Shown one piece after another: positions 1 to 11,810 of a stretch of DNA of 64,000 nucleotides. The notes beneath the pieces are model-generated. The model ran no database searches and was not told the DNA's origin. It saw nothing but the letters and a program-made list of their open reading frames with translations. The number at the start of each line of letters is the position of its first letter. The stretch's first letter is position 1. The stretch is taken from positions 31,507,962 through 31,571,961 of the forward strand of contig JAFMSR010000003.1 of the NCBI GenBank assembly GCA_022818135.1. The letters are read 5' to 3'. The DNA is from Saxidomus purpurata. Its lineage: Eukaryota; Mollusca; Bivalvia; Venerida; Veneridae. Made by a program: the position numbers and the translations under genes.

Positions 1-623
1 AGTGTAGGGGTGGTTCAAAAGTTTGACCAAATTGCAAATTAATAGGTTAAATAGACAAAAGTCTCGGTTGTTATTCTCTGACACGGGCTTCCCTCAGATT
101 ATTAGCAGTCACCTTATCAAAATATTATGTTTAACATGTATACGAACCGCTTTATGATGACAGTGGATGGATATAAATGAACATAACATACTGTTACTAT
201 CTCTTCTATTGGTGATTTATGCAGTTCAAACAAGATCTGAAGACCTCTTATATTTACATAATCATACAAATGTTTTTGTAGCTATATAATATGGACATAG
301 ATTGGATTAACCTTTGTCTGGCTTATGTAGCCGTTTGAACGGTTCATACTACTCAGTCATTCACAAAGTCATCATTAAGTTACGTTTGGTGAAGTGAGCC
401 TTCATCTAGATATATTATAACATACAAACAGCTACAGTATTCTGTGGATATAACATGTGTAGGGAAAAATAAAAGCAAAATTACCGTTCACCCAACTTGG
501 TTACAGCTTCTGGAAATAATAGTTGGTGTCAATTTTGCTCTGAAAAGTAGATCTCGAATTGGTTAACAGAGGTTTCGTGGAACGTAGCTTGTTTAACAAG
601 TCTAATTGACAAAAAAAAATTAA
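1..623. other. no gene seen
   Basis: AT-rich sequence with stops in all frames. I see no coding signal, repeat structure or RNA gene here. The run of nine A at 611-619 is the Pol III terminator of the adjacent tRNA gene. Confidence 0.5.
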
Positions 624-694
624 GGGGACACCCGGGTTCGAACCGGGGACCTCTCGATCTGCAGTCGAATGCTCTACCACTGAGCTATATCCCC
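624..694 (-). tRNA. tRNA-Cys (GCA)
   Basis: Read on the minus strand this 71-nt stretch folds as a complete cloverleaf. The acceptor stem pairs GGGGATA with TGTCCCC (one G-U), the D arm carries the A box (TAGCTCAGTGG), the anticodon loop CTGCAGA gives anticodon GCA, and the T arm holds the canonical B box GGTTCGAACCC. The base that follows the 3' strand (plus-strand a at 623) is U73, the discriminator expected for tRNA-Cys. A T9 tract follows directly on the transcribed strand and would terminate Pol III. No intron. It looks functional and is not joined to SINE sequence. Confidence 0.95.
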
Positions 695-2384
695 TGTACG
701 TTAATAATGTTGAAAATACGTGATATATTTCTATACTTTGTAACTTTGCCAAAATCAGATAAAGTAGCTTTATGTGATGAATACGGAAACCGATAAGAAC
801 AACTACAGTCTTTACGAAACACTGAAAATATTTTACAAAATGCTAGATTAATAGCAGAATTATATGGAATATTTGGAGAGCTCCAACCAGATGAACTTCC
901 TTGATTGTTTGTTACTGTAAATTATCGAAGTTCTTTCCTTCCTTACATGTTTCAGTTTAAAACTGAAATTATTTTATCAGTTTAGATCTACTATACTTTT
1001 GATAAAGTATATTTTATTTTCCTTGTTTGTTTTACTTGAAGGACAAAAGGGTATGAAACAAAAGTTTCCGGATCTTGTTGTTTATTTCAAATGACTATAA
1101 AATACAAATAACTTGATAAAAATATGTCGAAACAGTGAAACAGATCACTGTGGCATTGACTCTTGGAATCAATAGAAGTCACCAAGTTGCCCCAAGCAGC
1201 CACCATTGGAAGTTTTTAGAGCGACAAATCGTTGGTGATATCCGTACGAAAACCATTATCAAAACGAAGGACATTGCGCCAGCACAACATGACCTAAAAA
1301 AGAAGATGGAGCATCTACTTGTCTGAATCAACCATCAGACAAGGTTTGAAAACTTGCACGCTAATCCGGAAACCATTTTCAATGTAAAGGCTACTGTGAC
1401 CTTGACCTTTTGTTGGCGTCACCTCAAAATCAATAGATCTAGATGATATTCGAGTGTTCCAAATAAGCATTATGGGGTTCACCCGGGTCGAATCCCAGGG
1501 TCGGCCTGCTATAAACAATCGAAATGACGAAGAACAACCATTATGTGAAATTTGAAAAGGGTGTGCTGAATGCTGTTAGAATTATTGTCCGGAAGTGATT
1601 TTCTTGACCAATGAGTTTATAGCTTTTAATGTGACCTTGACCTTTGATAGACGGTGCTATAAAAACCAGAAGGAATCATTCACACTTCTTATGAGGTCTC
1701 ATCCACAAATTCAAGCTAACATATTTGCTCTTATGGACGGACCTTTATAAAATTTGCTTCAAATCAAAAATCACACTTCTTATGTAAAACCATGTTCCTT
1801 GATGACTTAAGATATTACGCTGCCGTTAAAACCATTCGCAACCATTAAAAGTATATACTGGAAGCAGTTCGCCCTATATTTACAACACAAAACAACCAAG
1901 ATAGGTATGATTAACCTACGCTAATAGTTAGCAAATCTAGAGGCAGGACATTTAATTTTTGACAGGTTTTGTGTGAAATTGCACAAAGAATCAAATTGTT
2001 CAACGAATTTGGAATTGGCTGAATGATTCTGCATTTTTCCGCATGTAACGGATATCTTAATTAAAGCCCGCCATTGACAAAAGTGGTGTGAAAATCGTAT
2101 GGTTCAACGTGTGGGAATCGAGCGCTTCAGTACCTCGGCTACATCCGAATGAAACCGAATACGTACCACCATCTTGAGAAAATATGAGCAAGCCGTACGT
2201 TTGATCTTGGTTTTCAATGGTTTGCTTTACTTTTGTGTTACGGCATCATACAACATCAAAGATAAGATGTTGTAACTAATAAAAAAAATCGTGTAAATTA
2301 CAATTGATTTTTGTTAGTTGATATAAAATGATACGGTGATCTTTCTTTCGCGTGGGTTCTAAACGTCAATTTGGTATTCATTTA
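695..2384. other. non-coding, scattered short repeat motifs
   Basis: No gene supported. The motif GTGACCTTGACCTTT occurs near 1396-1410 and again near 1630-1643; the same motif, or its complement AAGGTCAAGGTCAC, recurs at about 29.3, 31.2, 33.7, 33.9, 49.5, 49.7 and 49.9 kb, so this is dispersed repeat sequence. A B-box-like string (GGGTCGAATCC) at 1486-1496 hints at an old tRNA-derived fragment, but no cloverleaf can be drawn. A short open frame at 1135-1326 has no recognisable domain and is probably chance. Confidence 0.4.
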
Positions 2385-2720
2385 TAATTGTTTGCTCAAG
2401 TTATGGAATTAGTAGGATCCAACTCAGAGGTCTGGAGGTTTCCGTCTTTTTCTCTATTCAACCAGACCGAGCTACCTGGCACTGTCATGCTAATGAGGCT
2501 TTTAAAATCCTTACCATACTGCTCATAAGTGATTTCACTTTTGTGACCAGTGTAGATCATGATCGGTCCGTATATCCGTACAGCCTGATCATAATCTGCA
2601 CTGTTCGCTATTCACCCAGTAACTCTTCAGTAAGCATCCCTACAGATAGTCAATGGTACTGTCTTACCTAAAAGGTAGACGAGTTCATTTTAGAAATTAA
2701 GCGGGGTCAGATATAAAACG
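2385..2720. repeat. dispersed repeat containing the TGATCATGATCTGCAC motif
   Basis: This stretch includes CTGATCATAATCTGCACTG near 2584-2602 and a matching GTGTAGATCATGATCGG near 2550. The complement (GTGCAGATCATGATCAGACA) is the unit of a minisatellite at 26.85-27.08 kb inside IAP intron 3. The two sites therefore share a repeat family in opposite orientation. No coding frame is seen. Confidence 0.4.
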
Positions 2721-2765
2721 GAAATCTTCTGGTAGCTCGGGCATTGTTGCTAGTTCAGTTCTCAA

Positions 2766-3880
2766 AATACAAATACAAATAGTTTATTTCACTCAAGTCA
2801 TGTAAATAAATGACAATATGAGGTAAACATACTGAATCATTACATATAAATCGAGGCTAATATAACATTACTAATCAATGAGGGTTGATAAATAATATCA
2901 ATAAGATATGAAAAAAAGTTTTAAAAGAATGTGAGAGAGTAACCACATCATTGCTTTTGTGTTAACTTTTTCTAGAAATTCTAGAACAAACAAATAATTT
3001 CTTTAATAAACTCACAGATCTTTCTATATTCAGCTTTTTTGTTTATATTATTGTTCATAATTTCTTCAAAATGGAGGATATTGGGTCTTCTATAATACTT
3101 ATTTTTCAGATATTTTTTTCTGCTGTCTAATAAAAATGAGCATTCTAAAAGGTAATGATACTCGTCGCCAATGCCATTATTGCATTTAGGACAAATACGT
3201 TGATTTAATGGAATTCTGTTCCTAGTTCCTATTTCTATTGGTAACCTGTGATTTCTTGTTCTGAATTTAACAATGTAATGCAAATATTTCTGAGGAGTGT
3301 TTATCAAGTATTTTTCAGGTTCGATTTATGTTTGAATAATTTATAATTTCTACATTTGCTAGAGTTTTCAATCACTGAAAACCACTCATTTAAAAATAAA
3401 TCTGTTAATTTCTGTTGGACTGTGGCCTTTAACCATTTAGAATTTGCAAATTCGTGCTTAGTCCATATATCAATCAAACCACAATCAATCAGTATATTTT
3501 GAACTTACTTAACCATTGAAACCTATTACCCTGTGCAGTATTTGTATGTTTATATTGGCTTAAAACAATGAGTACTTGTGCAAGATAACTTGTTTGTAGT
3601 TGGTCTTACTAGATTAGCCCAAAAAGATATGATTCTTGTTTTAATATCATACTTAAAGGTTTAACGCCAGTTTCGCCGCGTATATAACGCATTTGGGGTA
3701 CAATTTTTCACTTTTAATACAAGCTTTAAAATTTCAATTGCACTCTTCAATCACACAGTGCCAACCCCAAATTTCACAACCGTAAAGAAATAGGTTTGAC
3801 AGTTTTCATAAAAAGGTCAATTTGCATATCAACTGGGATACGGGTCTCTGAATTAAGCAAAATTTAAACTCAATTGAACT
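2766..3880 (-). pseudogene. LINE (non-LTR retrotransposon) 3' end, 5'-truncated and decayed
   Basis: On the minus strand, 3307-2981 is an open 108-codon frame with the C-terminal zinc-knuckle signature of LINE ORF2 proteins: a basic RTRNHRLPIE stretch, then CPKCNNG, then H-x4-C (HYLLEC) and a basic tail. The reading continues upstream with frameshifts to about 3880. There, pieces resembling the tail of the reverse transcriptase are seen, with an LYGCEIWG-like string near 3780 and a TRIISFW-like string near 3620. The 3' UTR ends near 2766 in an (ATTTGT)n-type tail, typical of many LINEs. Multiple frameshifts and stops mean it is dead. Clade (CR1/L2/RTE-like) cannot be decided from the fragment. 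Confidence 0.75.
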
Positions 3881-6800
3881 GAAATAGTCAATTAAATTAT
3901 AATAATGTTGTTTGAGAATAATGGTATAAACATCAATGGTCAATTTTCACTGAATAATAAAACTGTCGAGATCAAAAGGAAAAACAGAAATTCTACACAT
4001 GCGTTAAACTGACTTATAATTGAAACAAGCCATTGCTCATACAAGATTATGATCTTTCTGTCATCGGATGTTAATTGATTATACGGATCAAACGCCTTTT
4101 TGCATCTTGTTATCTTTACTTCTTCTTTTCGTTTCTTTTTTGTTCTTCAACTGTTGACAAATGTTGTATTGTCTGGGCGGCAGTGGAAAATTATTGTTTT
4201 GTTTAATTCTGATTTTTAATTACCACATTAAAGGTTCTTTTTTATCTTTCGATGAAAACTGCTCTTGTTTGAGTCCATGCCTGTGAAACAACGGCTTTTG
4301 TTGTGGTCCAAAAAAGTTCTCATACTTGGTCATGAAAGCAAGCACGTATGTAAAATGCGTAAGTTTTTAGACATTCTGTGAGCTCTCGTAAATGAGTAAA
4401 CAACCAGCGCCCCACCAACTCCGTGACGTACCACTGCGCCATTACTTAGTTACTGATCATACCGTATTCAAGTTGGAACCATATAATTCATATGAGTATG
4501 ATATGACAAAAGGCCCCTGAGGAAGTTATTTATTTTAAGTTTCGGATGATACTGTAAGATACAGAACAGAGACACCCTTGCGGTTCTTTTACATGCTCAG
4601 TATTCTGGTTACTGACACTGAAACTTACTTTTTTAGTGGGTTGGGGGGGGGGGGGGGGACTTAAAATTTTAAATTCAAAACAATATTCTTTAAATTGTTC
4701 AAAATCAAGGCTTAATATCACATTGACACATATCATATACGGTCGATGATGTGCTTTTTACTTTTATTTTTCCTTATTTTCTCTTACTTTTGACAGGTGT
4801 TATTTTTTTACAGGAGAAATGCATTCACACGGGGATATCTAGCAAGGAGGAATATATATATAAACAATTTTTTCAATCAGACATAGATATAAAATTCTAT
4901 ACTTTCATATTCAGTTTCATGTGGGCAGTTTTTGTTAATTTACATTTAGGCATTTTGCCACTTTCAGTCCAGGAAAAGAAATTGAATAATTTTGAAGAAA
5001 ATGAGATACTGTATCCTTCAGTAATCATAAATGAGAACGCCCATCATGTTCAATGATGACCCGTGTTATCTCTCACAAAAATACGACCGGGCAACCAATT
5101 AGAGCCTGCTGCCTCACTTCAAAAGGCGGGCGCGAGACGGTGTAACCATTAAGATAGTGTCCGTCATCAGAATCGCACGGTTACCCGAATCTAGTCCCTT
5201 CTTATTCACACCTTAAAGTCTGAGAGCCCATATTTCAATTAGCGGCTCGTTGAAAGAAAATTGAGAATTCAAAGAGAGAATAATATTTACATCTAAATTA
5301 AATTCCTCGAATGCTATGGCTATGTATCATCAAACGGTCAAGTTATAATTTACATGAAAGAATTTGATATTCCTTTTGAATTTAGCTGTCTAGTTGTGAT
5401 ACGAATGTATATAACAAAACTATTTTTGCGAGATAATCTCAATAAAAATTAACATCAAAGGGATTGTACATAATAAACTTTAAAGCAACTGCATTTAATC
5501 AAGCTTGGTCAGTTGCACATATAAAGTAACTTTATTTTAAAAGTTGCAGCGTCATTATCGGAAGATCTAGCTTTTCATTTAACTTTTAAGGTAGCTTGTA
5601 ACATTACCTGAATATAGGAAGACAATGCATTAAAAACGTCGCGGATTTTAAAGACCGTGCGAAAATTCCCAAACTGGCATAACAACGGTTATCAGTTTTT
5701 AGGTTATTTGAGATACTGAAAATCTAAATAACGGTCACCAAATCAAAACCCGTCATCTCATGCCTTGATATTTAATAGCATATCTATAAAAATCAGGCCC
5801 CATGAAAAAAAGATAGTAATATAATTCTCAAAAAATTGGAAGCTATGGGAATCTTGCATTATGTTATTATCCAGCTGAACGGTTGCCTTGGTTTCCGTAA
5901 GATGACACAGTAGATATAGCATGCGAAAAATAAAATACAGGAGTTTCCAAATCAACCGCTTAATAGAAATTTGCGATTTGTGTTATCAAATTCATGATAC
6001 ATTAGTAAAGTGTATTGTTTCCATGGATTTTGTTACATTTTTGTCATGAGTAGGTCTTACTCGAACGTGACACATAGTACAAAAAAATTGGTCCGTTTTT
6101 TGTCCCATGGGAAGAAAAGACGAGGTAATATACCGCCCTAGCGCATCCCTATCTATTGTTTTTATTGCTCGTTATCATGGTAACAAATCGTATTTAATAT
6201 CATTTTTCTCCACTATTTATTCCCGTTTTTGTCACTTTGGATTATCAAGACATGCTTAATAGGCGCATCGACAATGTAAATTTAGAGATAATTGGTCAAG
6301 GAATGTGTATCTCAGGCTATTGTTTGTAGCCCATAGTGTCTTTTTCTCTCTCTCTCCCAGGGCCATAAAAGCGACCGACGTGTATCAGTAGCATAATCAA
6401 TTGAAATGAATGACTTTATGTGGGAATGTTACGAGATAAATTCAGTAGCAACGCAAATTATATGTTGCGAAATCAGTTAAATCAAAATTAATTTAATTAA
6501 TCTAATTGATTTAAGCTACATTGCAAAATAGGGCTCAAACTTTTTACGACTCTGTCACCTTTTCTGGTGCCATTTTTGGATTTACGTCTTCACCATTCGT
6601 TTAATTTCACACATGTTGTGTGAAGATCTGAAAATTATTTGGGTATTATTCACAAACTAGCGTTTCAATTGTTCCGATTGACAGGTGTTTTTCACTTTGT
6701 GTCTTTGAATACTACATGTATATTTCTATAATAATAATCACCAGTCAAAGAACGTTTTCTTGAAATGCTGTAACAAACAACTGAAAATGGAAAACGTTGC

Positions 6801-7489
6801 GAAATAATTATGCTAAAGCAACGAAAACTTTTTAAAAAAAATGGCTAAAAAGAAAGAATTGCTTCACAAAAAGAATGACACAGTTAATTAAGTGCAATTT
6901 AATAGTTTACTTATATTCCAAAGACGGTTAAAGGGAGGCGAACAAATCTATATACATTTTCCATACATTTGACAGTATCGACATTATTATCCACCTTTCA
7001 AATATTTTAGTGAAATTTAAAACATTACTGGTTAAAGGGAAGCAACAACAACAAAAAGTAGCTACAGTATTTTTATTATTACCTTTCCTCGCTTGCCTGG
7101 GAAAAAATACAACGTACACATGTAGTTGATTTTAGCAGATTAACCCATATATCGTACAATAGCGTAGTAAACGACAGAACCACTTCTACAGTTAAGAATT
7201 TGAGGGGCTTCTCAAGCGCCGTCAAACAGGCCCTACTTGATCACCTTAGTTTGGTGTCTTTGGATTCAATAAGGACACAAATCTAGCTCATAATGATATA
7301 CAAGATCGCCGATTACGGACATCCCAGAAATAAATGAGAACAAGTTTTCATTTAACAAATATTTGTGTTTTTCAGAAATGTTTTCAAGGGGCTGTGTCCA
7401 TGCTTGAATACAATAAATAATTAGAAAGGAAGGATCGCCATATTTGGGACCCATTACTGGACGAAGACATTGCCAATGAAGGCTATTGA
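3881..7489. other. no gene seen; simple-sequence tracts only
   Basis: About 3.6 kb of AT-rich DNA without a supported gene. Contains a G16 run at 4643-4658 and a short TC tract near 6342-6356. The longest open frame (4751-5056, plus) starts with a hydrophobic stretch but has no family signature, AT-driven composition and no supporting splice or promoter context; I do not call it a gene. Confidence 0.5.
4643..4658. repeat. poly-G run
   Basis: Sixteen consecutive G residues preceded by GGGTT. A homopolymer of this length is prone to length error in assemblies and could form a G-quadruplex on the plus strand. Confidence 0.9.
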
Positions 7490-8960
7490 GAACCAACTCA
7501 TGTGACATATCTAATGGACATTAGTGATCGGATAACGAGTACATGTCTAACATCTTAATTTGCTGTAAGTAATAACATACAATAATAAATAAGTTAAATA
7601 TCTAATTTATATATGTGTAGTTTCTAGATTTTTTGTCATGTCAGTTTTCATATGACAGTTAGTAATACTTCCGTGTTGCGAAACAAAGATCAAATTCAAA
7701 TATTTGCGACAATAAGGAAGATACATTTAAAGCTCTGATACTGATACTGAAGTGTCAGTTGTAACAACAATCAACCAGGAACGGTAATCGATACTGACTG
7801 CCCTGAAGGAACCAGTCTGTACACCCAAAGTCGTTCGTTTCCAAGCATAAAGAGATTATTATTATTATTATTATTATTACCAAAACGGTGGTGAGAGCGT
7901 TGCCACATTCCTGAAGAAGTGTACCAAGTATTCTTATGGCGTGAGTAGAATATAGACAAATCAGAACAGCTATTAGCTATTCTTCGGTAATGGCGTTATG
8001 TTGATATGGTTGTAAAACATATTTTGACCTACGCCGGCCCAAAGGGAAATCATACCTATTGAGTCAAGGCATTAAGTTATTTAAAGCATGCTACAATTAT
8101 AAAGGAGCAGAAGGGCAAAAGGAGAAGAAGAAGACGATGATGGTGGAGACAGTGATGATGAAGTCGAAGCGGTAAAAGGAAAATAAATTGAGAATAAAGA
8201 AGACGATGAAGAAGAAAAGGAAGAATTAGAAGAAATATGTATATGTATAGACATACCTCTGAAATCTAGATAGAGCGAGGTCCTAAGAAAAATAAATTTT
8301 ACTGCTTAGCGCCTGGAGCAGATGTCCGAAATTAGGCAATAGCCGGAGTAATGCCGTGTGATAGACTGGATGAAATCATGAGGTTCTTTTATCTGGGTGA
8401 AAATAACACTTGATTTAACGTAACTAAGTTAAATAGTGTTCGTTTTCTGTTGGAATGTCTGATAGCTGTTGGTGAAAGTGTACAATCCTTTACTATTGGT
8501 GGGTTATTGGGGGAATCGAATAGTTTTAGTCGTATCATGGAAACAGATGACGTCAACCACAGGTCATCATCTAGGAATTGGATCAGTAATAGTGATGGAC
8601 CTTTTGTCCGAACTCCAAAGCTGAGACTGGTAGATGAGTTTGCAAGCATAGGAATAGTTTGCAGTGCCATCATTAGATCGATCCAAGTCGATGTAGGGGC
8701 AGCTGTGACTATGCATAATTATGATAAGCGCAATGGTGTGGAATGACAATTACATTGTGATTGAGGTTTCAAACAAGCACAATGTAGTACCAGTGCAAAG
8801 AGGCAAAAGGTGATAACTGGCTGACTGGGAAAGAATTAAAGTTACACAGCTTTATACTTTATAACACAGAAGCGGGTGGATCTTCACTGTCGAGTTTTAT
8901 GGGACAGATACACGTTTAAAAGTTTAATCTATCTTACTTTTTTCACATCGGTTACATCTA
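7490..8960 (+). pseudogene. piggyBac-like transposase relic, copy 1
   Basis: From 8345 the plus strand reads GVMPCDRLDEIMRFFYLGEN, stop, then FNVTKLNSVRFLL. This is the piggyBac transposase block that precedes the first catalytic Asp (consensus style: M..DRF.EI.R.LH..DN....DK..KVRPL). Near 8700-8820, in shifted frames, HNYDKRNGV and VSNKHNVVPVQRGKR match the later piggyBac segment with the SNKH motif. Stops and frameshifts interrupt it throughout. A block upstream (7490-7840) is shared with copy 2 at 9841-10230, including GAACCAA(C/T)TCATGTGACA and AAGATACAT(T/C)TAAAGCTCTGATA, so the whole unit is a paralogue of copy 2. Terminal inverted repeats were not identified. Confidence 0.6.
7855..7879. 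repeat. (ATT)n microsatellite
   Basis: About eight tandem ATT units inside the upstream part of the first piggyBac-like relic; absent from the second copy. Confidence 0.9.
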
Positions 8961-9290
8961 AACAGTTCTTGCAACCTGTATAAATAACTCTCGACGACTG
9001 TTACCTGGAATTTCTAACCGGTACTCGAGTCGAAAGAAGGGATTGTGGAATTCGCGGTCAAAACGTCTACCAATTACCTCTGGTCGACGTTCTACCCCTA
9101 TACCATGGCGACTCATTTTTGAAAATACGTTCACGAAGTGATGGCGCTCGGGTTCCTGAAAAGATATAAGAAGTAAGACATTTTACAATACCTGTAAATC
9201 TGAAACATATATATAAACACAAAAATAATATCAAACAGGGAATGCCACGTACCAAAAACGCAGCCTCCCCAAAATAAGCCCCACAGCACC

Positions 9291-9391
9291 CTAGAAGCAC
9301 ACACACACACCACCACCCCCACACACACACACAACACACACACACACACACACACACACCCACCACACCATACAACACACACAAAAAAAGC
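9291..9391. repeat. imperfect (CA)n microsatellite
   Basis: A CA-rich tract with CACC and AACAC interruptions. On the minus strand it opens spurious Val/Cys-rich reading frames, which are low-complexity artefacts and not proteins. Confidence 0.9.
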
Positions 9392-9840
9392 AAACACACG
9401 AGGACAAAACGAACAATTAAAGGAACACAGTGGGGCACCGCCTTGGAACGGTCAGTGGCAAAAACACCACTGGGGAGCTTAAACCGGTTTATGGTGCGCA
9501 CCCAACCTCACTCTTACCCCCACCATGTTCCAAAGTCACAGGACAGTGTAAATAAAGTATATAAATAAATAAAGTATAAGTTTTAACTGCATTAATATGG
9601 TAAATAGTGGATTTTTCACTGATTTTTTAAGGCACATTGACGAATACATAGAAATGGGTACAGGTTTTTCTTCAACATTTTGTTTGTCTTTCACAGGTGT
9701 AATACCGTACCATGTTGAAGATGGTACAGCATTTCGAGAGAGGATGTCAATGATTTAGCCACCACTGCTGGAGTTGTTAATGGACGAATTACAGTGCCGA
9801 TTAAGGTCACGTTTGAGGTCACTATTGACAACTTTTCTAG

Positions 9841-11480
9841 AACCAATTCATGTGACACCTTTTAACTCTGGTAGATGGACTTCCATTTGAGACTCATTAG
9901 CCGTAAAATATCTACTGTAATATGTTTGGACATATTATAATGTTGAAAGTAATAAAATAATACCTGAATTACCGGTAACATTTAGCATCTAATAATATTA
10001 TTTATTGTTTCTAGACAATTATTAAAACATATGTATTACGAAACATGGATTTAAGTTCATACATAATTTATGTAAGGTTTATGTTGACAAACAGAAAGAT
10101 ACATCTAAAGCTCTGATATTTATTCAGGTGAAGTCCTACTGACATGTCAACTGTAACGACATCAAGCAGGAAACGGTCATCGATACGGATTACTCTGAAG
10201 GAACCAATCCATACACCGAAAGCAGAGAGGCCACAACCACTAAAACGTCAAAAACAGCGTCGTAATATTCCCGCAAAAGTTTCCCAAAACATTTGGCTTT
10301 AGCAGAATGTTGACACACCAGGAATGCTCAAGACCTTTTTATAAACAATACTTCGATGATGGTGTTTTTGATATGATTGTAGAATATAGCTGGACCTTCG
10401 CTAATTCAAAGGGAAACAACATCGGACAATGGATAAAAATGATATTCAGTTAATGAATGCTTGTCATTATTGTATAAGAATAAGAAAAAGGAGGAGAGCA
10501 AGAAGAGCAAGAACAAGAAGAACAAGAAGAACAAGAAGAAACAATATCATTTATAGCCATACTCCTGATATCTGGATAGGGTGTTATAGTAAGAAGACTA
10601 ACGAACGTGTAAAGGCGGATGTCTTAATTTAGACCATTGCCGGAGCAACGACGCGTGACTGATTTGATGAATTCATAAGGTTCCTTCATTTGAGTGATAA
10701 CAACCGATTTGATTTGTTCTTTTGCAATAGCCTACTGATAATTGTCGATGTAAGTGTGAATGGAGCAAAGCAGTCATTTTTGGAAATCCAATTCGATTTG
10801 AATTCAAAATGTTGGCCTTTACTGCATAACTTGGCCTGTTCTGTATCACGTGACCAGAAAACCGTCATCATCTAGGAATGGGTTAAACAATAGTGCTGGT
10901 TGAATGATTCAATGAGTACCATCTGGTGTCTTGAATTCTGTTCAGTTCGCTGACACAGGTAAGCATTGAGAAAGTTTTCATATTGCAGGATTAGATCGAT
11001 CTAGTAGAGGATTGTGTTCTATGGGTACTTGTGACTATGCGTATGATAAAAGCAAAGGTCTTATTGTCATACGATGGAATTATAACTGTGTTGTGACTGT
11101 GGTTTCAAACAAGCACGGCATTGTACATGTATTAGTGCAAAGAGTCCGCAAATGATCATGGACTGAACACAGTTGCAGTGCTTTTGCCATTTGACATTAT
11201 AACACAACCGAGGTAGGTGTTGACAGAATGATTCAGTGTGGCAGGACTGCGTTCAAAATGGGGTAGGCCTTTGTTTACCGCATTGATTCGTCTGAACTGT
11301 TTGTGTTGCACCTTTACATGACAACAAACATTGACAAGAATGAGCCATCATATCTGCTTGGAATTCATATGAATATAACTTCAACGAAAAAGACGGTCTG
11401 CGGCTTAGCAACCAGGGGGTATCCCGATATTACAAGGAATCCTTTGCAAGGCCATAAAAGGTATCGAAGATGCGCGATGT
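9841..11480 (+). pseudogene. piggyBac-like transposase relic, copy 2
   Basis: Better preserved than copy 1. Around 10350-10410 a frame reads YFDDGVFDMIVEYSWTFANS, the piggyBac segment before the catalytic core. Near 10650-10710 FDEFIRFLHLSDNNRFD follows an in-frame TGA. Near 11030-11150 YDKSKGLIVIRWN and VVSNKHGIV correspond to the late core. Near 11215-11235 GVDRMIQC matches the conserved MGGVDxxDQ motif. Near 11450-11480 RYRRCAM resembles the start of the C-terminal Cys-rich domain. Stops and frameshifts are frequent, so it is inactive. It runs parallel to copy 1 about 2.35 kb away, which suggests tandem duplication or two insertions of one family. Confidence 0.65.
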
Positions 11481-11520
11481 GAAATACAGTGTCAAACCAG
11501 CATTATGTGATATCGGTTCA

Positions 11521-11810
11521 CATAAAGGTATCTCCTAAACTTTAAGAGATATCCCTCAAACCGAAAGAGATAACTGTTTAACATAATTTGAGAGATATCT
11601 TTGTCTTTTTGCGATATATATGCGTATATATAGTCGCAAAAGTCGAAAGGCGTTTTACTTATCGCATTTAAACAAATTGTGCGGTAGAAAATGTTTGCGG
11701 CCGTTAAAAAACGTATATACAGTCACAAATATCAAAATTACAAAACGGTTAAGCCTGTACTTACAGAGATATCTCTGTAAGATACAGATATCTCTGTAAG
11801 TAGAAGAGAC
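11521..11810. repeat. cluster of AGAGATATCT palindromes
   Basis: The motif AGAGATATC(T/C) or its partial inverse appears at least five times. The strongest is 11760-11781, a perfect 22-bp palindrome with half-site CTTACAGAGAT, followed at once by a near copy (ACAGATATCTCTGTAAG). The symmetric, repeated layout suggests ends of a small inverted-repeat element or a chance expansion of a palindromic unit. No coding frame overlaps it. Confidence 0.6.

Noticed and set aside
1435..1520. Possible tRNA from a B-box-like string
   Set aside because: No A box or cloverleaf can be built around it.
4751..5056. 101-codon ORF with hydrophobic start
   Set aside because: Composition follows AT bias, no signal-peptide cleavage pattern, splice signal or family match.
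8450..8746. 98-codon plus-strand ORF as an independent gene
   Set aside because: It is an open stretch of the decayed piggyBac transposase frame and continues upstream past a stop.
9067..9501. Overlapping minus-strand frames rich in Val and Cys
   Set aside because: They are translations of the CA microsatellite and its flanks; low complexity, no domain.
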